Source of the DNA: Metabacillus mangrovi
Lineage (GTDB): Bacteria > Bacillota > Bacilli > Bacillales > Bacillaceae
Reading direction: 5' to 3'
NCBI RefSeq assembly: GCF_009711125.1
Contig: NZ_WMIB01000001.1
Coordinates: 682,001-746,000 of the forward strand
Length of the DNA: 64,000 nt
This document shows positions 16,222 to 26,693 of the stretch, piece after piece. The notes under the pieces are model-generated. The model was not told the DNA's origin, ran no database searches, and saw only the letters and a list, made by a program, of their open reading frames with translations. Every line of letters starts with the position of its first letter. Position 1 is the first letter of the stretch. The translations under genes were made by a program, and so were the position numbers.

Positions 16222-16350
16222 TTAAAGCATCAAATGGCGGTTTTTCAAGTCATCCATCAAGTTTTTGACTTGATGGTCATAGTTCGCTTCCGCTTTCGTT
16301 TTGTGATTGCGCTTAAACGTTACTGTCACAAATAGTAAATGAATGGTCAT
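16222..16350 (-). CDS. yrzI: YrzI family small protein
   Basis: 42 residues, MTIHLLFVTVTFKRNHKTKAE ... ending LMDDLKNRHLML. A hydrophobic N terminus followed by a basic stretch and an amphipathic tail fits the YrzI family of tiny Bacillus proteins, whose function is unknown. The ribosome site AAGGAGGTGAT is close to perfect and ten bases upstream of the ATG at 16348-16350. Two hairpin terminators and a 25-codon reading frame lie upstream on the same strand and may control it. Confidence 0.7.
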   Translation of the reverse strand: MTIHLLFVTVTFKRNHKTKAEANYDHQVKNLMDDLKNRHLML

Positions 16351-16397
16351 CCGTTATCACCTCCTTAAAGGCGAGGCGCCGGGGCTCAAAACGCTGC

Positions 16398-16429
16398 AAA
16401 AAAAACGCCGCAGGTCCTGCCCCGGGCGT
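16398..16429 (-). terminator. Second of two tandem terminators upstream of yrzI
   Basis: Minus strand ACGCC (16425-16429) pairs with GGCGT, with an inner GCAG/CTGC stem, then eight U residues (16398-16405). Lies 48 bases before the yrzI start. Confidence 0.75.
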
Positions 16430-16442
16430 CTTCAGCAAGATA

Positions 16443-16482
16443 TAAAACGCCCCAGGCAAGCAAACCGCTCAGCCTGAGGCGT
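16443..16482 (-). terminator. First of two tandem terminators after the 25-codon ORF
   Basis: Minus strand ACGCCTCAGGC (16472-16482) pairs with GCCTGGGGCGT (16447-16457) with one mismatch, then UUUU. It starts 31 bases after the stop of the tiny ORF. Confidence 0.7.
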
Positions 16483-16513
16483 ATATTCCAAGTATAGAAA
16501 AGGACATACGTCG

Positions 16514-16591
16514 CTAAAGAACAGCCGGCCAATTGTAAGGGTTTGCTTTATTAAACTGTTTGAGTTCTCTTTCAGCAGAATATCTCATCAT
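16514..16591 (-). CDS. 25-codon ORF with its own promoter, possible leader peptide
   Basis: Encodes a 25-residue peptide starting MMRYSAERELKQF and ending NPYNWPAVL. I do not recognise it. Support: AGGAGG at 16601-16606 with nine-base spacing to the ATG, a near-consensus sigma-A promoter just upstream, and a terminator just downstream, so it is very likely transcribed and translated. It has no signal peptide or membrane helix. Because two terminators and then yrzI follow, it could be a leader peptide for attenuation; it could equally be a free-standing small protein. Confidence 0.55.
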   Translation of the reverse strand: MMRYSAERELKQFNKANPYNWPAVL

Positions 16592-16631
16592 TTTAACCGG
16601 CCTCCTTTTTTCCAATTTTGTTTATGTGGCA

Positions 16632-16660
16632 ATTATATCCACAGTTACCAAAAATGTAAA
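16632..16660 (-). promoter_or_regulatory. Strong sigma-A promoter of the 25-codon ORF
   Basis: Minus strand TTTACA (16655-16660), exactly 17 bases, TATAAT (16632-16637). Eleven of twelve consensus positions match. Expected transcription start about 16625, 19 bases before the ribosome site. Confidence 0.8.
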
Positions 16661-16787
16661 CGGATTTCCTTTATCTTTTTGAAAATGGGCATTTTGGTAT
16701 TGGCTGTCCTACGGATGCTTAGAAATCTGGAGACAAACATCTGTATTTATTATTCGCCACTTGATGAAAGCACTTTTTAAAATTGCT

Positions 16788-17475
16788 GTTGATTTCCGTT
16801 GCAGGCGTTCGCTTTCCGCGGGGCGGGCGGTGAGCCTCCTCATCGCTTCGCGATTGCGGGGTCTCACCTGTCCCGCTGCTCTCAGCTCGGAGTCTCACGC
16901 CTTCCACTCCAATCAACAGGTGTGAGGATTTTGCGTTGTTCTTTTACTTTGCTTTATTAGGAGCTTCGTTCAACTTTGCTGTTTATTCCGGTAGAAGCGC
17001 TTGCTTATCCAGGGACGGTGGTGAGTCTCATCTTCTCCTTGCGTGTTCCTATGCTTTCAAGCTCAAAGTCTCATGGCTTCCGCTCTAATTAACAGGGGCA
17101 AAGATTTAGACCTCGATCAATTACTTTGCCTGATTAAAAGCTCTTTTAAATTTGCTGTCGATTTCCGCTGCAAGCGTTCGCTTTCCGCGGGGCGGGCGGT
17201 GAGCCTCCTCATCGCTTCACGATTGCGGGGTCTCACCTGTCCCGCTGCTCCCGCTGGAGTCTCACGCCTTCCACTCCAATCAACAGGTGTGAGGATTTAG
17301 GGTTGTTCTTTTACTTTGCTTTATTAAAAGCTGAGTTAAACTTGACTATTAATTTCCGGTACAGGCTTTCTCTCATTAAGGGATGGTTAGGCTTCTCTTC
17401 TCTTTGCTTCGCGAACTCCAGGGCTTACCTGTTTCGCTGCAAGCTTAATGTCTCACGCCTTCCGCTTCAATCAAT
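16788..17475. repeat. Array of four MITE-like repeats, A-B-A-B
   Basis: Four copies of a roughly 130-bp element at about 16788-16917, 16981-17093, 17157-17284 and 17347-17475, spaced 176-193 bases. Copies 1 and 3 are near identical, have inverted ends (GTTGATT...AATCAAC; GTCGATT in copy 3) and an internal hairpin (GGTGAG...CTCACC with ATCGC/GCGAT). Copies 2 and 4 are decayed. The spacer after copies 1 and 3 is also shared, so a unit of about 370 bases was duplicated. The same element occurs in many Bacillaceae genomes. No protein-coding gene is supported here. Confidence 0.85.
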
Positions 17476-17487
17476 CTAGGTCTATTC

Positions 17488-17530
17488 AAAAAAAACCCCC
17501 GCCATGCTCGTTGAAGCATGGCGGGGGTTT
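17488..17530 (-). terminator. Terminator of the yrrT-yrhC operon
   Basis: Perfect 13-bp stem CCCCCGCCATGCT / AGCATGGCGGGGG with a six-base loop and flanking A and T tracts, 18 bases after the yrhC stop. It can act on both strands and separates the operon from the repeat array. Confidence 0.9.
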
Positions 17531-17548
17531 TAGGGTAATCTGCGGAAT

Positions 17549-17773
17549 TTATTGCTCAGTGTCTTCCTGCAGCTTCTTTTTATAAACGAGTGATACTTTA
17601 AAACAGATCATTGCTGCTAAGAGCATCATTCCGGATGCTCCCAGCATGCCGGGTTGGCCTGACGGGTGTTCGGAAGAAACAAAAATACCAATATAGAAAA
17701 ATGTCCCGAGTGCGAGCAGGACGATCGCGTAGTTTTTAAAATCGATTACAAGTTCGTTCCAATGCTTTTTCAA
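17549..17773 (-). CDS. yrhC: YrhC family membrane protein
   Basis: About 74 residues with two hydrophobic segments (YAIVLLALGTFFYIGIFV and MLGASGMMLLAAMICFKVSLVY) and charged ends. YrhC is the conserved last gene of the methionine-to-cysteine operon; its function is not known. The start is uncertain: TTG at 17771-17773 has AGGTGA at good distance, while a GTG three codons earlier overlaps that site. It lies 76 bases after mccB. Confidence 0.82.
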   Translation of the reverse strand: MKKHWNELVIDFKNYAIVLLALGTFFYIGIFVSSEHPSGQPGMLGASGMMLLAAMICFKVSLVYKKKLQEDTEQ

Positions 17774-17849
17774 TCCAATCACCTGCCGGAATAGAATATG
17801 TCATCTGTTTCATCGTAACATATTCTTACAGTCCGGATGGCTTGTAAAA

Positions 17850-19909
<2,060 letters not shown>

Positions 19910-19941
19910 CGTGCACCTTCTCTTTCAGCTGGCGGGGCTGG

Positions 19942-20640
19942 TTATAAATGCCTTACGATCCGAAGAACGTGTTCTGCTGAGTGCAGTCCGGCTGTTTCCA
20001 GGAATTGATCGAAGGAAACATCTGATTCCTTCCCGGCGATATCGGACAGAGCACGGATGATGACAAATGGCACCTCAAACTGATGGCAGACTTGGGCAAT
20101 TGCAGCTGCCTCCATTTCCACCGCGTACAGATTTTCAAATTTTGTCCGGATATAAGCGACACGCTCAGGATCATTCATGAAAGAGTCACCTGTTGCGATC
20201 ATACCGGTTACTGCCTGGATGCCTTCAATCCCTTTTGCCTGCTCTTCTGCCACTTCAAGCAGACGTGCGTCCGGTTTATAAGCAGCCGGCAGCCCCGGTA
20301 CTTGACCGTATTCGTAGCCGAAAGCGGTCACATCTACATCATGATGGCGCACCTCGGAAGAAACGACGACGTCCCCTACGTTCAATGAATGATGAAACCC
20401 TCCTGCGGAACCGGTATTAATGACGCTGTCAGGCTGAAAGCGGTCGAGGAGAATGGCCGTACTCAAGGCTGCATTTACTTTTCCGATTCCCGACTTCAGC
20501 AAAACAATTTCTTTTCCTTCGTATAGTCCTTCTGTAAATTCACTTCCGGCGATCACAGAAGTGCTGCGGTTCTCAAGCTTTTCCCTTAAAATGTTTACTT
20601 CTTCTTCCATTGCTCCGATTATCGCTATTTTCAATGTCAT
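19942..20640 (-). CDS. mtnN: 5'-methylthioadenosine/S-adenosylhomocysteine nucleosidase
   Basis: 232-residue enzyme that removes adenine from MTA and SAH, recycling SAM by-products and feeding homocysteine formation. Family blocks: [11 protein letters not shown] with the catalytic Glu, [32 protein letters not shown] and [12 protein letters not shown] (catalytic Asp). It follows yrrT by 12 bases. In the operon it supplies S-ribosylhomocysteine, which LuxS (not here) turns into homocysteine for MccA. Confidence 0.96.
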   Translation of the reverse strand: MTLKIAIIGAMEEEVNILREKLENRSTSVIAGSEFTEGLYEGKEIVLLKSGIGKVNAALSTAILLDRFQPDSVINTGSAGGFHHSLNVGDVVVSSEVRHHDVDVTAFGYEYGQVPGLPAAYKPDARLLEVAEEQAKGIEGIQAVTGMIATGDSFMNDPERVAYIRTKFENLYAVEMEAAAIAQVCHQFEVPFVIIRALSDIAGKESDVSFDQFLETAGLHSAEHVLRIVRHL

Positions 20641-20652
20641 TTCCCTCTTTCT

Positions 20653-21294
20653 TTACTGCTGTTTAACGGCTTCCATAATCCATACAAAAGGATTCATCTG
20701 ACTGAATGAGACAGCAAATCCATGCTTGCTGAATAGTGAACGCATGACAGCGTGTGTGGTGTAATATTCGGTCTCAAGGTCCCGGGCCAAACTTATAAAC
20801 TGTCTGCTCCGTGCTTCCCTGATCTTCGCCTGATACGCGTCACGGTCCTTGAAGACAGTATCGGCAAAAACTATTTTACCACCTTTGGCAAGCATCGTTC
20901 CATAAACACCGACAGCTTGATCTTTTTCTTCGTCTGTCAGGTGATGAAAAGCATACGTACTTACAATCGCGTCAATAGGAAAAGCCGGTTTGGGAAACTC
21001 GAGGAAGTCTCCATTATGAAGCTCTGCGTCCGGCAGCTTCTCGGCAGCTTTCTGCCTCATTGCTCCAGACGGTTCAATTCCGTATACTTTTTTTCCTGCA
21101 TGAAGGAGAACGGCGGTCAGGTTGCCTGTGCCCACCCCGAATTCAATGACGTTCTGACCGGCTCTCCCCGCTACTTCTTTGAGGATCTTTTCATAATCCT
21201 GAAAAACTTCTTTGTATTCCAAGTCATGGCCGCTGACGGTTGAATCGTAATCGGATGCCCAGCCCTCGAACAACTCTAAAAATTCTCTGCCCAT
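20653..21294 (-). CDS. yrrT: YrrT SAM-dependent methyltransferase
   Basis: 213 residues, the same length as the Bacillus subtilis protein, starting MGREFLELFEGWASDYDSTV. Class I methyltransferase with motif I VIEFGVGTGNLT, GIEPSGAM and DAIVSTYAFHHLTD. Substrate unknown; as first gene of the operon it may generate SAH for MtnN. ATG at 21292-21294 follows AGAGGAC; upstream codons to 21333 lack similarity and run into the operator. Start and length agree with the family. Confidence 0.92.
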   Translation of the reverse strand: MGREFLELFEGWASDYDSTVSGHDLEYKEVFQDYEKILKEVAGRAGQNVIEFGVGTGNLTAVLLHAGKKVYGIEPSGAMRQKAAEKLPDAELHNGDFLEFPKPAFPIDAIVSTYAFHHLTDEEKDQAVGVYGTMLAKGGKIVFADTVFKDRDAYQAKIREARSRQFISLARDLETEYYTTHAVMRSLFSKHGFAVSFSQMNPFVWIMEAVKQQ

Positions 21295-21330
21295 AATGTC
21301 CTCTCCATTTCGTCTCACGTATAAAATAAA

Positions 21331-21358
21331 CAATTCCTATGAGTATACTATGATTTAA
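21331..21358 (-). promoter_or_regulatory. CymR operator of the yrrT operon
   Basis: A 28-base element on the minus strand from TTAAATC to ATAGGAATTG, ending 36 bases before yrrT. It fits the published CymR-box pattern as I recall it (TAAWWNC ... ATMGGAATTW) at all but two defined positions. In Bacillus subtilis CymR represses the same operon when cysteine is plentiful. cymR itself lies at 41.2-41.6 kb in this window. I could not place a good -35/-10 pair around it. Confidence 0.7.
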
Positions 21359-21480
21359 TTACAGCAACTGTTCAAAGATTATCATAAAAGACAGGAGCCA
21401 ACAACAGAAATGTTTTCCATAGCCCGCTGCAGCAGGCTTTCTGGTACAATATGAAAAGGAAAAGCAGGAGGAGAACAAAG

Positions 21481-21690
21481 ATGGATTTCAAGCTTGATTA
21501 CCTGAAAGATAAAGTCGAATTTTTTGAAAACACCTCTTTGAAAGAGCTCGAAGCAAAAATTTCAGAACAAATCGATCACAATAAAGCCATTATGATGGAG
21601 GTTCATTCCGTTTCCCATCAAATGCATGTGATGGAAGACGGCCGGAGATTTTACAGCGCAGTTGTGCATTTCAAGGCAAAATTGCAGTAG
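21481..21690 (+). CDS. yrzA: YrzA (DUF2536) small protein
   Basis: 69 residues, MDFKLDYLKDKVEFFENTSLKEL..., soluble, with a long acidic helix and a C-terminal beta stretch (HQMHVMEDGRRFYSAVVHFKAK). Homologue of Bacillus subtilis YrzA, function unknown. ATG at 21481 follows GGAGGAGAA; ten upstream codons are arginine/lysine-rich and without similarity. It diverges from the yrrT operon. Confidence 0.85.
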   Translation: MDFKLDYLKDKVEFFENTSLKELEAKISEQIDHNKAIMMEVHSVSHQMHVMEDGRRFYSAVVHFKAKLQ

Positions 21691-21808
21691 TTTTCCCGAA
21701 CTTGACAGAGCTTCACTCTTAAAAAGCAGCATCTTCTATGATCCGGTCTTAACGGACCTGTATGCCGCTTCCATGCAGGAGAACCGCAGCCCTCTTCGTC
21801 TTTACAAC

Positions 21809-21845
21809 AAAAAAGGGAGACGCCGTTTGTGCGTTTCCCTTTTTT
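21809..21845 (-). terminator. Terminator of pbpI-yrrS
   Basis: Minus strand AAAAAAGGGA...ACGC/GCGT...TCCCTTTTTT, an interrupted stem of about 14 pairs with U-tract, 11 bases after the yrrS stop. It can also end transcripts from yrzA. Confidence 0.8.
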
Positions 21846-21855
21846 ACGTATCAGA

Positions 21856-22494
21856 TTACTTTTTTGTCACAGTAAGCGGCTTCCAGCCTTCGTTCTCCAC
21901 GAAAGTCATCGTCACCTCATATTTTTCTCCCGAGTTCTTTGCAGATACGGTTCCTTTTGCATCATTTGGTGAACCGTTATTCCCGAGGAACCAGATCGTC
22001 ATATTATTTTCCGGGATTCCGGTGGCTGTACTTAGCGCTCTCGTCATTTCCTTCCAGTCTGTAGAGCCTTTATCGTAGACAGCTGTATGCTCACCGCTCT
22101 GTTCTGTTCCAACAGGCTCCCATTTTCCTTCACCTGTCGGATCGGCGTTCTCTTCGTTCTCATTCTTTTTTTGCTCTTCTTCTTTTTTCTGATCTGCAGG
22201 CGGCTCTTCCTCAGGCTTTGGTTCTTCCTCAGGCTTGTCCCCGGCGGATGTATTTGATGAATCGCTATTTTCGTCTTCATTTTGTGATGCAGCTTCCTCA
22301 TCTTCTTTGCTTGTTTCCGCGCTTTGAGTCTGCTGTTCGGAAACCTTGCTGCTTGAGGGCTGCTTATTATCGCCGCCAAGAATAAGCTGTGAGCCTACCG
22401 CCACAATCAGAATCAGGACAACCCCGATGAGCACGTTTAAAACCACATTCGTTTTTCGGCGCTTATCACGGTTACCATAGCGGGTTCTATTCAT
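21856..22494 (-). CDS. yrrS: YrrS (DUF1510) membrane-anchored protein
   Basis: 212 residues: basic N terminus (MNRTRYGNRDKRRKTN), one membrane helix (VVLNVLIGVVLILIVAVGSQLIL), an acidic low-complexity linker of about 85 residues rich in Glu, Ser and Lys, and a C-terminal DUF1510 domain (WKEMTRALSTATGIPENNMTIWFLGNNG...). Likely a single-pass protein with an outside domain. It follows pbpI by 110 bases in the same order as the Bacillus subtilis yrrR-yrrS operon, which is expressed in sporulation; function unknown. ATG at 22492-22494 chosen for spacing after AGGAG. Confidence 0.88.
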   Translation of the reverse strand: MNRTRYGNRDKRRKTNVVLNVLIGVVLILIVAVGSQLILGGDNKQPSSSKVSEQQTQSAETSKEDEEAASQNEDENSDSSNTSAGDKPEEEPKPEEEPPADQKKEEEQKKNENEENADPTGEGKWEPVGTEQSGEHTAVYDKGSTDWKEMTRALSTATGIPENNMTIWFLGNNGSPNDAKGTVSAKNSGEKYEVTMTFVENEGWKPLTVTKK

Positions 22495-22604
22495 ATTCTC
22501 CACTCCTTTTCCCACTTACCTTCAGCTTTATTCTATCATCGGACTGCTAATCTAGCCAGTTTTGATTGCCGGGCTTCTCTCCCTGCCCATCTCACAGCAT
22601 GCAT

Positions 22605-24356
22605 TTATGACCCGCTTCCGATTGCAGCGGCCAGGTCATAGAATACTTGATTGGCGGAAGCTCTTGAAGCAACGGTGTCCGCATCCAAAACGACTAGAGC
22701 GTATTTTGGATTATCAGATGGGAAGTAGCCGGCAAACCATTTATTGATCAGGTTCTGCCCCGAAACATCCTTCTTCCCCGTCTCGGCTGTACCTGATTTG
22801 CCCGCTGTGAGGAAAGGGAGCGAACGGAATTTAGAGCCCGTTCCCTTTTCATCTTCTACCACAAGCCTGAGCAGCTTCTGCAGTTTTTGAACCGTGTAGC
22901 GGTCTATAGAAGGGCCTGGCTGCTCCTGATCTGGAAACCGGTACATGACCGTACCGTTTTTATAGAGTATTTCTTCTACAGCCTTCACTGTCATTTTTTC
23001 TCCGCCCCTTGCAATGGAAGCCATCATATTTGCGATAGCAAGAGGTGTGGCCTGAACATCCTTCTGGCCGATCGCAGCTTGAGCCACTGCTTTTTTTGAG
23101 CCCTTATCCCGTTCGTCCTTCCACACCGTTCCGCCTTTCTCTTCCGGAAGCTGTTTAAAGAGACTGTAATGGAAGACAGGTCCGGACCAGCCGGCCGGCT
23201 CGAGCAGACCAAGATTCGCTGCTGTTTTTTCCAGATAATCCGGATCTTTTTTGATCAGCTCATTGGATAAGATATTGTACGTGTAATTGCAGCTTCTGGA
23301 AAAGCTTTTATCAAAATCCAGGGTGCCAAGTTGTCTGTCCTCTTCCGGAGCTCCATACGGATTCAAGTCGCAGTTATAGCGGGCTGAAGGATGATCCAGA
23401 CCGCTTTCAATTGCAGCGGCAGCCGTCACAATTTTAAAAACAGAGCCCGGCTTCATGCTCTCCAGCATATAGTTTTTCATGCCGGAACCGTCTCCGTTCG
23501 GATCCAGTTCCGGTTTACTCGCCATCGCAAGGATTCCATTTGACTGGATATCCAGGAGCACCGCTCCCCCTTTCTGAATCGGTGAGCTGCTTAGGATCTC
23601 TTCCATCACCCTCTGATTCTCTTCGTCGATCGTTGTCTTGATCTGCACCGGATAATGGGAGCTTGAGTCAGCGATGTATTTGACATTCACCCCAAACAGC
23701 GGATTCCCGTTTCCATCTACATGGTAGAGAAGCCTCGTTTCTGATTCGGGAAGGAGGAATTCATCAAAAGCCTTTTGCAGACCGGAGGCTCCGATTTTCG
23801 TATTGACCGGCAGTTTTTTTTCAGGATATCTTGTTTTCATTACTTCAGGCATCTCGGCTGTGAAGCCGGTCAGGTGAGGTGCTGGCCGCTCTGCGGAAGA
23901 AGTCTGAACCATCACTCCATAAATCCCGGGAAACTTCAGGGAATTGATTTGATCCAGATCGTTAGGCGTCAGCTCGGCTCCGTCTTTCTTGGCAAGTATG
24001 AGCGGTTCATCAGCCCGTGATACGAGAGAGATCAGGATACCTTCGGACATACCGGTGATCCTGCTGATTTCCTTTCCCGGCCAATCGAGCCCGCGGATAA
24101 AAGGAAACAGAACAAGAGAGGGCTCATCTCCGCCGGAGAGGGACGTCCCGTTCCGGTCAAGCATAGAGCCTCTTCCGTTATTGATGAGGACCGACTGTGT
24201 CCGCTGCTGGACGCTTTCTTCGATTAAATTAATATGATGGCGCCCGAAATGTTCTGTATTGAACAGCTGCAGGTCCGCAAGCCTTCCTGCAAGCAGCAGA
24301 AGCCCGGCTGTGATGACGATGCATACTGTAACCATTCTTTTTCTGATTTTCCGCAT
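22605..24356 (-). CDS. pbpI: Class B penicillin-binding protein PbpI
   Basis: 583-residue transpeptidase that cross-links peptidoglycan. An N-terminal membrane anchor (MVTVCIVITAGLLLLAGRLADLQLF), a dimerization/pedestal domain, then the transpeptidase domain with SxxK in KPGSVFKIV, SxN in SRSCNYTYN and KSGTAETG. SpoVD/FtsI-like architecture without PASTA domains. Homologue of YrrR (PbpI), a forespore-associated protein in Bacillus subtilis. Its ribosome site AGGTGG lies inside the 3' arm of the greA terminator, so folding of read-through RNA would hide the start. Confidence 0.92.
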   Translation of the reverse strand: MRKIRKRMVTVCIVITAGLLLLAGRLADLQLFNTEHFGRHHINLIEESVQQRTQSVLINNGRGSMLDRNGTSLSGGDEPSLVLFPFIRGLDWPGKEISRITGMSEGILISLVSRADEPLILAKKDGAELTPNDLDQINSLKFPGIYGVMVQTSSAERPAPHLTGFTAEMPEVMKTRYPEKKLPVNTKIGASGLQKAFDEFLLPESETRLLYHVDGNGNPLFGVNVKYIADSSSHYPVQIKTTIDEENQRVMEEILSSSPIQKGGAVLLDIQSNGILAMASKPELDPNGDGSGMKNYMLESMKPGSVFKIVTAAAAIESGLDHPSARYNCDLNPYGAPEEDRQLGTLDFDKSFSRSCNYTYNILSNELIKKDPDYLEKTAANLGLLEPAGWSGPVFHYSLFKQLPEEKGGTVWKDERDKGSKKAVAQAAIGQKDVQATPLAIANMMASIARGGEKMTVKAVEEILYKNGTVMYRFPDQEQPGPSIDRYTVQKLQKLLRLVVEDEKGTGSKFRSLPFLTAGKSGTAETGKKDVSGQNLINKWFAGYFPSDNPKYALVVLDADTVASRASANQVFYDLAAAIGSGS

Positions 24357-24393
24357 AAAAAAACCACCTCGTCAACATTCTCGACGGGGCGGT
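24357..24393 (-). terminator. Terminator of greA overlapping the pbpI ribosome site
   Basis: Minus strand ACCGCCCCGTC (24383-24393) pairs with GACGAGGTGGT (24363-24373), with one mismatch and one wobble, then seven U residues directly before the pbpI ATG. Confidence 0.75.
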
Positions 24394-24405
24394 CAGGATT
24401 TAACC

Positions 24406-24882
24406 TTACTTGATGCTTATAATTTTAACCTGCATTTCACCGCCTGGAGTTTGAACCGTTACTTCATCCCCTACCTGGCGGCCGATCAGATTTTTTGCAA
24501 TTGGAGAGTCGTTGGAAATTTTCCCTTCAAACGGGTCGGCTTCTGCGCTTCCAACGATGGTATAGGATTCTTCTTCTCCGTCCGGGAGCTCCTGGAACGT
24601 TACCGTTCTTCCAAGTGCTACAGAGTTGGAGTTGGAAGCATCTTCAACAATGATTTTTGCATTGCGGATCATATTTTCAAGGGTTGTAATCCTTCCCTCG
24701 ACAAACGCCTGGTCTTCCTTCGCAGAATCGTACTCGGAGTTTTCTGAAAGGTCGCCGAAGCTGCGCGCCACTTTAATCCGTTCTACAACTTCTTTGCGGC
24801 GTACCGTTTTCATGTACTCCAGTTCTTGTTCCAGCTTCTCTTTTCCCTCTTTAGTCATCGGAAATTCTTTCTCTTGTGCCAT
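24406..24882 (-). CDS. greA: Transcription elongation factor GreA
   Basis: 158-residue factor that rescues backtracked RNA polymerase by stimulating transcript cleavage. N-terminal coiled coil with the acidic tip region ([38 protein letters not shown]) and C-terminal FKBP-like domain ([32 protein letters not shown]). ATG at 24880-24882 is nine bases after AAGGAG; a GTG two codons earlier is too close. Own promoter; terminator after the stop. Confidence 0.97.
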   Translation of the reverse strand: MAQEKEFPMTKEGKEKLEQELEYMKTVRRKEVVERIKVARSFGDLSENSEYDSAKEDQAFVEGRITTLENMIRNAKIIVEDASNSNSVALGRTVTFQELPDGEEESYTIVGSAEADPFEGKISNDSPIAKNLIGRQVGDEVTVQTPGGEMQVKIISIK

Positions 24883-24923
24883 CGTCACACACTCCTTCTG
24901 AATCAGCTGTCCCCCAAATTAGC

Positions 24924-24952
24924 GTTATATGTTAGACCTGTTAATATGACAA
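24924..24952 (-). promoter_or_regulatory. Sigma-A promoter of greA
   Basis: Minus strand TTGTCA (24947-24952), 17 bases, TATAAC (24924-24929): five of six at each hexamer, about 40 bases before greA. Confidence 0.65.
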
Positions 24953-25078
24953 GAGCGAGGACAGGATGCCCTCACACTTTCCTTTCATATCAGGAATCGG
25001 CTATGACTGCCTTTTTTATGAAACCTTTAACAATCTATACATAATATGGGCACACTGCTCTATATCTATGCTATGGTA

Positions 25079-25714
25079 TTACAAAATAGCGTTTTGTTCA
25101 AGAATTGTTTGAATTTTTGTTACCATTAAATCAACCGCCACATGATTCTGGCCGCCTTCCGGAATGATAATATCCGCATAGCGCTTTGTCGGCTCGATAA
25201 ATTGGTTATGCATCGGCCTGACAACAGAAACATACTGTTCGATGACTGAATCTATGGAACGGCCCCTCTCTTTGATGTCTCTGAGGATCCTCCTGATAAT
25301 GCGGATATCTGCATCTGTATCTACGTACATTTTTATATCCATCAAATCTCTGAGCCGCTCATCCTCAAGGATCAGGATCCCTTCCAGTATGATGACGTCC
25401 TTCGGTTCTATCTCAATAACCTCTTCAGATCTGGTATGGATTTTGTAGTCGTATACCGGCTTTTGGATCCCTTCATAATGAAGCAGCTTTTTCAGATGAT
25501 CAATTAACAGATCATTATCGAAGGCAAGAGGGTGGTCATAATTCGTGTTCAGCCTCTCTTCATACGGAAGATGACTTTGATCTTTATAGTAATAATCCTG
25601 TTCGAGCATCATGATCGAATGCCCTTTAAAATGCTCGTAAATCGCCTTGGTCACGCTCGTCTTTCCTGAGCCGGACCCTCCGGCAACCCCTATAACAACG
25701 GGTTTTTTCACCAT
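25079..25714 (-). CDS. udk: Uridine kinase
   Basis: Phosphorylates uridine and cytidine in nucleoside salvage. 211 residues with P-loop [17 protein letters not shown], the LEQDYYYKD substrate loop, NYDHPLAFD, and [15 protein letters not shown] lid region. It follows yrrM by 108 bases that contain a strong hairpin without a T-tract. ATG at 25712-25714. Confidence 0.96.
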   Translation of the reverse strand: MVKKPVVIGVAGGSGSGKTSVTKAIYEHFKGHSIMMLEQDYYYKDQSHLPYEERLNTNYDHPLAFDNDLLIDHLKKLLHYEGIQKPVYDYKIHTRSEEVIEIEPKDVIILEGILILEDERLRDLMDIKMYVDTDADIRIIRRILRDIKERGRSIDSVIEQYVSVVRPMHNQFIEPTKRYADIIIPEGGQNHVAVDLMVTKIQTILEQNAIL

Positions 25715-25765
25715 TTTTCAGTAAACCCCTTCCGCCTCTAGATGGATAAATCAACCGGTGATGGC

Positions 25766-25807
25766 CTGCCCCGGCAGAATCGGATGGGCCCGCTTCTGCC
25801 GGGGCAG
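25766..25807. repeat. Perfect 14-bp inverted repeat between yrrM and udk
   Basis: CTGCCCCGGCAGAA (25766-25779) and TTCTGCCGGGGCAG (25794-25807) with a 14-base GC-rich loop. No T-tract on either side, so it is not an ordinary terminator. It would form a very stable hairpin in the yrrM-udk transcript. Confidence 0.85.
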
Positions 25808-25822
25808 AGGAGCCTTCCGGTT

Positions 25823-26470
<648 letters not shown>

Positions 26471-26490
26471 TTAGATGATCCTCCTTGCGC

Positions 26491-26520
26491 AAAAAGAAGA
26501 GCTCTCTGCCGGGAACTCTT
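26491..26520 (-). terminator. Hairpin with U-tract in the leader of yrrM
   Basis: Minus strand AAGAGTTC (26513-26520) pairs with GAGCTCTT (26497-26504, one wobble), then CUUUUU. It lies 21 bases before yrrM, so it acts either as a second terminator for mltG or as an attenuator of yrrM. Confidence 0.5.
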
Positions 26521-26623
26521 GTCTTAAAAATTCTGCCTATACTTTATAGCTCGATATATTTTAGCATAAATAATGAAGGAATGAAAATAAAGTTCACGCT
26601 GTCCAGACATCCTGAAGGCCTTG

Positions 26624-26675
26624 AAAAGAACGGATGCGGATCAGCTGCATGCAGCAGCAGGATCCACATCCGTTC
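26624..26675 (-). terminator. Terminator of mltG
   Basis: Minus strand 15-bp stem GAACGGATGTGGATC / GATCCGCATCCGTTC (one G-U pair, 26661-26675 with 26628-26642) followed by UUUU, 19 bases after the mltG stop. Confidence 0.75.
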
Positions 26676-26693
26676 AGGACAGACAATTTTACA

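Noticed and set aside
16719-16916. 65-codon minus-strand frame
   Set aside because: Lies almost wholly inside repeat copy 1, has no ribosome site and no family similarity.
17043-17300. 85-codon plus-strand frame
   Set aside because: Spans repeat copies 2 and 3; composition comes from the repeat; no ribosome site.
16788-17475. CRISPR-like array
   Set aside because: Repeat units are about 130 bases with shared, not unique, spacers, and no cas genes are near.
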